From: Turnera subulata
Lineage: Eukaryota; Streptophyta; Magnoliopsida; Malpighiales; Passifloraceae
DNA: 64,000 nucleotides
Assembly: GCA_028386065.3 (NCBI GenBank)
Contig: JAKUCV010001735.1
Location: 1-64,000, forward strand
Reading direction: 5' to 3'
The translations under genes were made by a program, and so were the position numbers. Of this stretch, positions 54,304 through 64,000 are shown piece after piece. A model generated the notes under the pieces. It was given only the letters and a program-made list of their open reading frames with translations, was not told the origin of the DNA and searched no databases. The number at the start of each line of letters is the position of its first letter. Within the stretch, counting starts at the first letter, position 1.

Positions 54304-57300
54304 CCCCAAAGGTCTATCACTACGCCGAGGTTAACTAAAGAGAATGGAAGGAAAGTAAACAGACTAAAAAGAAAGTAAAATGATAGGAAGGGTAAAAATT
54401 GAGTAAAGGAAGGCTGAAGGAAATGATATTCACTAAGCCGGATTTATTTAGAGAGAAAGAAGGTTAAAAGACAGGAAGGGTGAATAAGTAAAGGAAGGAT
54501 AAAAAAAATGCTTTGAAGAGAGTCAAGAAAGTGCTGAGAAGAAATTGTGTATTAATTTCTACGAGAGCACGATCTACGGATATTTGCTCAAAGACATTAG
54601 TAGAATTGAGAAGTAGGCCAATGCCAAGATCATAATCAAGGGCAAGACTAGAGAAGATGATTTGTGCATGGCAGAGATTAATGAAGGATGACTTGTGCCT
54701 GGTCCTTAAAAATGTCAATGCAACATCTACCATCAATTGTGTTGACAATATGAAGAGAAAGTCGGATTTAGGCCATTCCCGTTTGATATCGTCAAGACTA
54801 ATGAAATTTTGGACCAATTATATGCCAATGGCTAGATTACACTCTAAGGAGATCACAATATACCTTCAAAGCCTAAACCGGTAGGCTAAAAGTATTGCAA
54901 ATGGCACAATTGTCTCAGTCATGACACTAACAATTGGCCAACTTTCTATTTGTAGATGACCAACCAATTTTGTCATGCCCCGTCAATATGTGACTGGCCA
55001 GGTATCCAAAGCAACTATATGAGACTAACATAGGGCACCCAGAGGCCTACATCAACTAGCGGGCAGAAGTTAGCCGACAGACAACCGTGCCAAGCACGCA
55101 GCTAAACATTCAACAAAATATTTATGTATGAATTACGAATTTATAGAAACACATACACATACATTCTTTGTTACAAACTCAAGCTACTAAAAAGGGGCAC
55201 CACTAGATGTTTTCCGTTACATTCATTTAGTACATAAAACAGAATTTAGGCCAGGTCTGGCTATACCCACCGCCTAAAGTCTCACCGCACTCGAGCCTTG
55301 CCATACCAGGTAGCCAAGCTCTCCTTGCCCTGAAATAAAGGAGTGGGAAGTGAGGGTAACTATATGGCTTAGTAAACAGAATGCACATACAAGCAATAAC
55401 AACAACACACAAGAGGAAAATAACATCCAACAGCAAGCCATCATGAAATTAAAAGTGAGATGCAAAAGAGTAGAACGTGTTGGCATGATCACGAGGATAA
55501 ATCACGATGTTAGAACTTCGGTATGTCTTATCTACGATAACATGCTGGCATACTCCAATAGATGAAACTGGATACTAGGATGTTTATCCATACTTGAAAC
55601 CCACGCAGAATACTCCTAGTACCTTGATCGTTACTCCCTCTATAATGTGGCAAGCGGATTACTGTTGGCGCACATACTGCATTCTGGGTTACTCTTTGAG
55701 TTGACAACTGACCCCAAATCGTCTACCAAATCTTTAATGATTTGCAGGTTCCGTGACTCCTCCATTCCAGTAGATCAGGCAATGGGGAATTAGAAATGCA
55801 ATAGGTCGTGACGTCTCCTCTGGGGATCCATTTCTATACATTTCATGTCTCAGGCATATATTTATATTGTTATTAAATTTCTGTTGCGCTAATGTTGTTG
55901 CTATATTAGTATGTGATTTGATACGGTTAGATTGTTGCATATGATCTTTTGGGTTTATTGCCGGTCTTGGACAAGTGATTTGGAATATTGATTCCATATT
56001 TATATGACTACATTCTATGCTAAGTATTTTGTTGATGTCTTCTATTATTGCAGAGTGACCTAGTAACCCAAGTCATAGGAAGGCTATTTTGGTAAATATG
56101 CATGTATAATGGCATTTTCAGGACATAGAGGTTACATCAGTCCTCGATATATAGATTCTAAGGTTGGGGGAATTCGTTTCATAACAGCTACTTGATGTCT
56201 AGTTGGCACAGAAGTTGAGTTCATACTTCTCCAATTAAAACTGTCCACGCAAGTAAAGTCAAAACTTGTTAAATCTTCAAGTTGCAGCAGCTTCCTTTTA
56301 AAAAGTTTCCAAAAATAATTCTTATGGACGACTGAAGCTTCCTAGATATTTTAGAGGGTGTCAGAACCACTTTTCAGATTTTTTTCTAACCCTTGGCCTG
56401 CAATTATGACCTTGGTTGGCATTTTAATTGCCAACTACTTTTCTGAAACCATGCCCATCAATAATTGAAAGTAACAATTTGTCCTGCATCTCGGAGAAGT
56501 CAAATCTCCACGCTTTTGGTTTCTTCGTGAAACCAAATATTTCTATCAAAGACTTAAACAACACAAATGCTTACCAATATGTTTTTTAATAATCAAAACA
56601 ACATAATAATCATTAGCAATCACTAAAAATACTCTAAACATTATAGGTCTTAATTAATCAATTAATTAAACATCTAATCACATGTTTAGGCTAAAACCAA
56701 ATATTTGCATTGTCAATCTAAGGCTTTTATAAAAAAAAAATTAGATTAAGTGAAAGTGAAAATTTCTCCTTTAGAAATCCAATTAGATCTAGAGCTTAAC
56801 AAGTTGGATACCACTAAACTCGAACTCTATTCGAGTTAATAAAGTCGAATTGAGTTCGAGATTTTTTCCGAACTGATATCGAACAACTCACAAATAGGCT
56901 CGGCTCGTGTACACCCCTAACTTCCAGGGCTCAACAATCTAAGTGTGAAGGAAATTTTCAGAAAAGACTAGGGTTTCTTTAATGTCAGTCCAAGTTTCCG
57001 AACCTTTTTCGGTGGAGAGCTAGTTTCCGAACTTTGAATCATCACCGAATTACTAAGCCGACTGATTGCCAAAAAAAAAAAAAATTACAAGCCGACTCGA
57101 ATCGAATGCTTTCGAGTTTTGAACCCTGGCAACGGATCAGACATGGGTGACTTGTCAAACATATTGAAGGAACGACCGCCACCACCGTCCACTCTTTACC
57201 AAACAAGACAACAGTAAATAAAACAACAGCGAAGTTGTCCGATCAAAAAAAACACCACCAAGTTTGTCTGGGTATTTGGTTTGGGGTCAATGGCCACCAC

Positions 57301-57355
57301 CAGGTAGGCACCCACTGCCGGTAAAAGTAAAAAACATTGTCCAAGCGGGAAGCCA
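54304..57355. other. Repeat-rich spacer, no gene confirmed
   Basis: Sequence near 54965 (TTTTGTCATGCCCCGTCAA) resembles the end of an inverted gypsy LTR (GGGGCATGACA on the minus strand), so 54970-55700 may be an LTR relic. The short open frames at 54464-54884 lack recognised domains. From about 56750 the sequence leads to the promoter of the small gene at 57356. No RNA gene seen. Confidence 0.4.
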
Positions 57356-58008
57356 ATGGCCGAAGAAGAACCGCAACCATCTCCTCCGTCGCCGCAGCAG
57401 CATGTGGTCGTCGTCTCTGACACTCAGCCTCCGCCTTCACAGCCCGATTCATCACCGCCGCCTCCGCCGTTCGATCCCAGTCGAAGTAATTTCCTCTTTT
57501 CTCTGTCTCTCTCTCTCTCTCTCTCTCTTTCCCTTAGGGTTAGTTAATTGCCTTCACAGAAGCACAAAGAATCAGATTTTGTCAATAATTATTTATTCTA
57601 GTAGATTATGTGATAAAGCCAAATTTTTGGAGTAGGTTACGTGATAAGCTAATGTGTAATAAATAATTCTTTTTTCAAGTGATTGGTATTATCAAGAGGA
57701 AAGCTTTGATCAAAGACCTGGCGGCAGTGTACCACGCAGAGTGCCTCGCTTATTGCCAAGAACTTTTAGAGCTACAGAAGAAATCGGAAGAGGTCACTAT
57801 CCTTTCCAATAAAAAATCCCCTCCTCCTGCTTGATTTGTTATAATCCGCTGTTAACTTCTCCCTTTCATATTATCGCCTATTTTGTTTTTTTTTTTTTGG
57901 TTTATAATCGGCTGTGAACTGTTTCAGCCATTTGTGGATATGAGGACTCCGGATGATTCCAGGAGAGAGCAAACCAGACCTCCCAAACGCAATAAGAAGA
58001 CCCGATAA
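57356..58008 (+). CDS. Small spliced gene, 107 aa, function unknown
   Basis: Exons 57356-57485, 57680-57792 and 57928-58008, GT-AG, phases 1 and 0. The N-terminal ~43 residues are Pro/Ser-rich and low in complexity. The middle exon encodes a helical, probably coiled-coil segment (KRKALIKDLAAVYHAECLAY and following residues). The tail is basic (PPKRNKKTR), like a nuclear localisation signal. The three exons join in frame and the central segment has the composition of a conserved helix. I do not recognise the family; no function is claimed. Expression evidence would settle the model. Confidence 0.65.
57499..57532. repeat. CT microsatellite
   Basis: A (CT)n-rich run of about 30 bp in the first intron of the 107-aa gene. 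Confidence 0.85.
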
Positions 58009-59059
58009 CTCTGCATTGTAAGTTTCCCCATTTTCAATCTCGTTTTGTTCTCAGCTTTGCACTAGAAAATCTGGCAGATTGTGAACTTCTTTGTTGAGAT
58101 TAGAACATTCTAGTCCTCTAGTTGATGGGCATAAAAGAAAAGTTTCATAAGCTGTTGTTGTCTTTCGGTTGGGAACTGATGTGCAATTAGTCATATGTGT
58201 GTTATTGTGCATTTGTTCTGTTGAATATGCATCCTCTTCTGTTATTGGAGAAGCCATCAAGCCAGCATAACCTTTTTCTCCCTCCCGCTCTTGCTTAGTT
58301 TCTTTGTTTTTACCGTATTGCTTATTTTCCCATTTGCATCATCAATGACTCTTCCTATTCATTAAGTGTGTAATTTTCAGTGTTTTCTGATTTTTGATTG
58401 TTTACGAACTGCATCTATGTTAGGAGGAGCATCTGCTTGGAGAAATGGAATATGCTATGCAATGCAATTGACGAAACCTGTAAGTAAATATTAATTTCAA
58501 TGCTGTACTGATGATGCATCATGCATCTGTTTTTCTCTGAAGGCTTTTGTTGGACACAAGAGTAACAGAGGCTGTGAGCAAGGAGTAATTTGTTGTGCAG
58601 CAACAGATCATTCTTATATAACTGTATTAGATACTGGTTAGCTAAAGTATATATTTGTATTGGATGATCCCGAATTTGTATCCTCGTTTTTATTGTGTTT
58701 TATTGCTTGTGTCAAAGGAGTAGAATGGTGTGAATGTTTTGCCTTTTTCTTTGCCTGACTGGTTAACTTGTATGTAATATTAACCTCTTCTTCACTAATG
58801 CATCTGAAAATGCTTAATCCTTGTCGATGTGGTGAAGACACAACTATGATAATTAAAGCCAAAATTGATGTATAATTTATTTTAACAAATTTGTGCTATG
58901 TATTTTGTGATGAAATAGATGGGTAGATCTCAAGCTGAAATATTTCCCACTATTTAGTTGTCTTTGGAATGCAAATTTAAGTTCAAAGATTTGGAATTTT
59001 TTTTATCCATGGGGAAATGATCCACAATGAGGAAAGATATGAATATCTGTTATAAAAAA
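58009..59059. other. 3' flank of small gene, no gene seen
   Basis: AT-rich transcribed-looking flank and spacer, no supported coding region. Confidence 0.5.
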
Positions 59060-59260
59060 CGTGTTAAAGTGGAGTCACTGTGCGTGATATTCCACCTAAC
59101 GCTCTTGTATATAAATATATAGCAGTATTAATGAAAATTGAAGTAGAGCTGATGATGAGCTCCTTTCTCCATTTCCTTCATCTTCTCCATACTCAAGTTT
59201 TCTTCTTCATTTTCTTTCCACTAAACACTATATTTACAACACGTTATCAGCACGATAGTT
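59060..59260 (+). mobile_element. Copia (Ale/Retrofit-type) LTR end and primer site, relic
   Basis: A TATA-like stretch (TATATAAATATATA) and T/C-rich leader are followed by TTTACAACACGTTATCAGCACG, shown here as the LTR end TTTACAACA and the primer-site core CGTTATCAGCACG. That core is common directly after the LTR of plant Ale/Retrofit copia elements. No gag or pol follows, so only the 5' edge remains. Confidence 0.55.
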
Positions 59261-59289
59261 TCTACCCAGTTTTGAGGCTAGAAACCAGT

Positions 59290-60884
59290 GCAGAAAACAC
59301 CTCGCCCGAGCCACTTTCCACCTACTGCCACCACGCTGCAGCCCGCCACTGCCACCACGCTGCAGCCCGCCACAGACGACGAGCAGGCCACGCCTCTTCC
59401 TGCCAGCAGCAGCTCCGTGTCCCGCCATTCACAGAAAAAAAAAGGGAACCAGAAAACAGAGGAAGGCAATGAACAGTTGCCACCCAAGCTCGGTCACTGT
59501 TCATCGTTAGCTTTCCGCGCCTCATCTCACGCCACCACCGCCACCGAAGTCTCGCCCGTGCCGTCGCGACCACGAAGGTGCCTTCCCCTTCCGCCGCCGC
59601 CTCCTGACGCGCCGATAGGAAGAAGAAACCCGACGAGGAACCCGTCGACCCGGCAATGCTCTCGTCGGATTCTTCTTCCCCGCGACGCCGATCCTCCCTG
59701 CTGCTCGTCCTCTCTCACGCCGCCTCGCTGATGCTGCGTCCCAGCCGTCGCCGCTGCACTCGAGCCCCACCGCTCCGCTACTGCCGCTCACGGCGAGGTG
59801 AGCAGTTGCAGGGGAGAAGATGACCCGTTTCGGCCGGGTCATGTGGTCGGATCACTATTGGCCCAAGGGCTGGGCTGGGCTGGACTGGACTGGGCTGGGC
59901 TCTCATAGGCCTGGGCTTTGGCCTGGGCTTCACCTGGGCTGGCACTGTTCGGCCCAGCCCGATAATAAAAAAAAATAAAAATACTGAAGATTCAGCCGAT
60001 GGTGCTCCCTTGAAGAAGATGGACCCGATTTGGCACTTTCGTCCCTAGCCTTCTGTTTTATCCAGGTAAGCCCTTACATTTTAGTCCTTCAATTATTAAA
60101 ATTTTTGATTTTGTCCTAGACCAATGTATTATTGTTTAATTAACGATGTTATTGTGTGATTGAATGTTTAATTAATGTTGATCTTGGATGATTAAATGTA
60201 TGGTGAGCTCACGGTGAGTCCCGGAAATTAGTTTTTGGCCTATGAATAGTGTTTGGCCGGAATCCGACGATAAATAGTAAACTCGGTCTCGTGAACAGTA
60301 ATTTTGGCCATGTGAATAGTACTTTTCGGCGACTGTGACTAATGATTTTTGTCGGAATCCGGCAAACCCAGAAGTGTTTGGCCGGAATTTGATGCCTCGG
60401 CAAAATAATCCGGCGTGGTGAATAGAAATTTCCGGCGATCGTGAATAGTGATTTCCGACGACCGTGAATAGTGATTTTGGCCGGAATTTGATGCCTCGGT
60501 TTTTTTCCCGGCAAGCCCGGAAGGCCGTTATATAAGCCCAGAAGGCCGTTATATTTATTTTTCATTATATTCATTTATTGGCCGGCTAAGCCGCCTTTAT
60601 CGTATAAGCGTATATTATATATTATTGCTGAAAGATTTATCGAGTAAGCATATTTTCTGTTTTTATTTAAATTCCGATTGGGCTATTAAAAAGCCCCAAT
60701 ATTCATTTATTGGCCGGCTAAGCAGCCTATTTCTTTACGATTTTATTGGGCTCGTATAAGGCCCATCGTATTTAATTTGCGATAATTTAATTTTTATTGG
60801 GCTAATTAATAAAAAGGCTCATTGCATTTATTTTTCAGCAATTTAATTTTAATAAGGCTATAAAAGAGCCCATTGTATTTAATT
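59290..60884 (+). mobile_element. Fragment of a long gypsy-type LTR, plus strand
   Basis: It has a GC-rich block (59290-59820), then GTGAACAGT/GGCCGGAATCCGGC-type motifs and GATTGGGCTATTAAAAAG near 60680. Similar motifs occur in the same order in the LTR of the 40-49 kb element (41560-41960). It is cut at 60884 by an inverted, related LTR. Confidence 0.7.
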
Positions 60885-61494
60885 TGAAGCGCCCCGACCC
60901 GTATTTACCGTACAGGGTAAACACGTGCCGGAACTGTTCTTACTACAGTAGCAGACAGTTCATACAATGTGAAATACAATACAAGCAAACCCCAAATACA
61001 ACATTCGTCACCCGTTCTCGGGGACCTTATTCAAGCCAGTACACTCCAATCCAGTCAACAACAAATATAATACAGCAGCAACAGCAACAACACAATAGAA
61101 AAATAAGCAGCGGAAGACTAGAATGCAGATGCAGCGGGTATGGATCCGGAGTCAGGTGGAGAAGTAAACAGCAGCCATCGAACAACGTACCTGAACTACG
61201 ATCAACCAATCCTACGGGATGAAACCCCGCAGGCGAGGGGTGAGTCCGAAGTGCTTACCGACGAAAGATAAACAGAGATATATTCAACCATAATACTTTC
61301 GAAGTTGACACAACAATCATAACAATAAGCTCAACCCATCACAACACAGGAAAATTACCATAACAACTACATAAAGACCAATGAATGCTTAATTATTTTT
61401 ATTACCAATTTTATCTTCCGGGCCCCGTCATTGGACAAGCTAGGGTCGTACCTGGTTATTAACTAATTCTGGATGCCAGGCCCCACCACAATCC

Positions 61495-61620
61495 GGGATC
61501 AACATCCCCATATCACAAATCCAGGATCAACATCCCAATATCTCAAATCCGGGATCAACATCCCAATATCACAAATCCGGGATCAACATCCCAATATCAC
61601 AAATCCGGGGTCAACACCCC
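61495..61620 (-). repeat. Tandem hairpin array, 28-bp period
   Basis: Five inverted repeats at 61495, 61523, 61551, 61579 and 61607, exactly 28 bp apart. On the plus strand they read GGGAT-CAAC-ATCCC; the last is GGGGT-CAAC-ACCCC, which changes both sides of one stem pair, and the second has one unpaired position. Confidence 0.93.
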
Positions 61621-62124
61621 AACCAACAAACCCTCTGGCCATGACACCACAGAACTAGCCTCTAACCATCTAGTCGTACCACTACTTTCCAAGTGACAAA
61701 TATATCATCATCTTAAATTCCAGTTCAATCCATTACTCTTTCATCGATTTCCCAATTTCTATTATCTCAGATTAATTCCACATACTCAATCTCTTATCTC
61801 AAACTCATGACACAAATTATTCAAAATTAACAGCTCAACATTATTTCCAACATGTCATACACAAATCTATCACAAACCAACAACAGCATCAATAATTCCA
61901 CAGCAATCAGGTAATAGTCAATAATTATTCCAGCAGATCAATCTAGCAACAAAAATACACAAACAACAAAGAAACACACACAGCATTACGGGCACATATC
62001 AGGGTTTATCCATCCTCACCTTAGCCGATATCAAGTTTGGAATTGTCCAACTGACTCCAAGTCCGGCTCCTCAGGTATCAGCTCGGTATCAACTCCTATA
62101 TCAAACATATAATATGCACTTATA

Positions 62125-62597
62125 AGTGGTATGCAATGTCATGCTACTACTGTATTTACGAAAATTAAATACGGACTCGTCTCGGTTACTTCCCCGGGTT
62201 ATTTCATTTATCGTCATAATTCACCATTTATTTCTAAGTGTCAAAAATAATACTATACCTATACGTATACTTATACAGTACATACCTTGATAATACCCTT
62301 CCCTTATATATTTAAATATATATATTTTTTTACGAGTTTATACTTCCCTAAATTTTCAATNAGTGGTATGCAATGTCATGCTACTACTGTATTTACGAAA
62401 ATTAAATACGGACTCGTCTCGGTTACTTCCCCGGGTTATTTCATTTATCGTCATAATTCACCATTTATTTCTAAGTGTCAAAAATAATACTATACCTATA
62501 CGTATACTTATACAGTACATACCTTGATAATACCCTTCCCTTATATATTTAAATATATATATTTTTTTACGAGTTTATACTTCCCTAAATTTTCAAT
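62125..62597. other. 236-bp duplication around a single N (assembly artefact)
   Basis: 62125-62360 and 62362-62597 are identical as far as I can read, separated by one N at 62361. An exact direct repeat meeting at an N suggests two overlapping contig ends joined without merging, rather than a true duplication. Confidence 0.85.
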
Positions 62598-62628
62598 TAC
62601 TATTTTATTGTCATTATTATTGTTATCC

Positions 62629-62738
<110 letters not shown>

Positions 62739-64000
62739 TTTCATAATTGTCTCCTCCAATTAATTATTCAACTATTATTTACCTCATTCATATTTTTCCC
62801 ATATTACCCAGAATTCTATCTATTTATATCTTTTTATTATTATTCCAGAATATTTATTTTTTTTAAAATAATCGGGCTGGGCCCAGATAGTTCAAGCCCA
62901 AGTACTACACAGTGACACACCCAGGCCCACACAGGAGCCCAGGCGCAAGCCCAACAACCCGGCCCGCTAGTCCTCAGCCCATCAGCATCACAGCCAAGGC
63001 GCGCGTCCGGGTCAACCCGACCCAGAGCCACGGCACGGCGTGTGAGACGGGTCGAGCACATATCCACGGGTTGGTGGATGGCTCACCTTGGTCTCTTCGG
63101 CGGCGACGAACGGCAGCGAGTGGCGGATGGCGAGGCGTCGGCGACGGAAGGCTACGCGGAAAGGAGGAGACGGCTGGTGGCGCTACCTGCTGCGGCGTCG
63201 GCGAGCTAAGGGAGGAGGCGGTGGCGGTTCGTCGATCTGCAGGTGGTGGTTCAGTGGCCTCCCTGCCGTGCGTGAGGAGGACGACCCTCGTCCTGCAGCT
63301 GCGGCGACTAGAGGGAAAAAGAAGGGAGGAGCAGGTGGCGTCGGCGTCGCAGTGGTCTTGGGTACAGGTGGCAGCGGTTCACGGTGGAGGTCTCGGGTGT
63401 GGTGGTGGCGACGGAAGAAGAAGAAGAGGAAGATGGGGTGGGCGTTTGGTGCTCCAAACGACGTCGTCCAAGCTTGTGTGTGTGAGTGGTGATTGTTTGT
63501 TTTTTTTTTTTTCTCTGGTTTGGTTGGATTTGTGAAGGATGGGGAAGTATGGGTTGAGATGGTTAGCAGAAAACGTTTTGCAGAAAATTGGTGTGTGAGC
63601 TGATGAGACAGGAAGAGGAGGAATAAAGAAATATAGCTAATGGAAAGCATGCAGGAACTGGTGGTGCACGGGCTGCAAACTGATCATTCACATGCTCACA
63701 GTGAATGGCGGCTGCAGCCTCCGCACTGTGCAGCATGTGAAGCGGGTTCCGTCCAGACCAGAAAATATCTATAATACCCCATTGACTTAACTTCTGGCCC
63801 GATAATACGAGGTTAAATCTGACTTTTCTCGACATTCCTGGACCCGAAAAATTCCAACTTGTTCCGGAAAATCCGCAGAAAAATCCCGAGCGTGGGATAA
63901 GGCTCGGTTTCGAAATCCAAAGCGTAAATTACCGTTAATTAATTATTCAAGATTAATTTTAATAGTAATTAACTGTAAAAATAAATTTTACGGTGACGGT

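Noticed and set aside
54464..54817. 117-aa minus-strand frame
   Set aside because: Hydrophobic, AT-driven composition; no splice or domain support, and it lies in repeat-like sequence.
63088..63650. Arg-rich frames near the window end
   Set aside because: They lie in the GC block of the inverted LTR, with equal open frames on the other strand; not supported as genes.

Overview
The window is nuclear DNA of a flowering plant, most likely a eudicot. The evidence is plant-type spliced genes with GT-AG introns, a PLS-class PPR gene, plant RBR ubiquitin ligases with an RNase H-like N-terminal exon, and heavy plant retrotransposon content (chromovirus, copia, LINE, Helitron, MITE). I cannot name the species. 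All splice sites and proteins were read by eye from the sequence; no database was searched.

Layout. 1-8.3 kb: a three-exon RBR E3 ligase gene (850-7948) whose second intron holds a young, antisense Ty3/gypsy chromovirus (2377-7507). 8.7-11.4 kb: a Stowaway-like MITE, then a single-exon PPR gene (9160-11370). 12.6-15.3 kb: a mitochondrial DNA insert with two intact-looking tRNA genes, then a second RBR gene that carries an RNase H-like exon and is frameshifted (13364-15292). 16.1-20.0 kb: a probable Helitron containing a 3.2 kb solo LTR. 20.9-21.8 kb: nested MITEs. 23.9-24.8 kb: a third, intact RBR gene. 26.3-32.1 kb: a decayed copia element whose LTRs carry a 73-bp tandem array of paired palindromes. 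32.4-33.8 kb: an antisense LINE ORF1 relic. 34.3-36.2 kb: a WD40 gene of the PAK1IP1/MAK11 type. 36.6-37.6 kb: a Helitron. 38.3-49.5 kb: a LINE relic split by a 9.4 kb LTR element with 4 kb LTRs and a 1.3 kb non-coding interior (LARD-like). 50.1-51.8 kb: a 5'-truncated LINE with target duplication and A-tail. 52.4-52.9 kb: a small spliced gene (73 aa) with a hAT-type insertion 7 bp after its stop codon. 57.4-58.0 kb: a small spliced gene (107 aa). 59.1-64.0 kb: nested LTR fragments, including a long inverted LTR that runs off the window end.

The host genes (three RBR paralogues, PPR, WD40, two small conserved-looking genes) do not form a pathway. The RBR copies are a local gene family: intron position and phase are shared, and the 5' flank of the first copy duplicates its own 3' flank.

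The most unusual signals lie in the transposons. (1) Three diverged long LTRs each carry tandem short hairpins of the form GGGAT-N4-ATCCC, with different periods and with compensatory stem changes. (2) The copia LTR carries palindrome pairs spaced exactly 20 bp within 73-74 bp repeats. (3) Three unrelated LTR elements share the same non-standard primer-binding core, TAGCGGA where TATCAGA would be usual.
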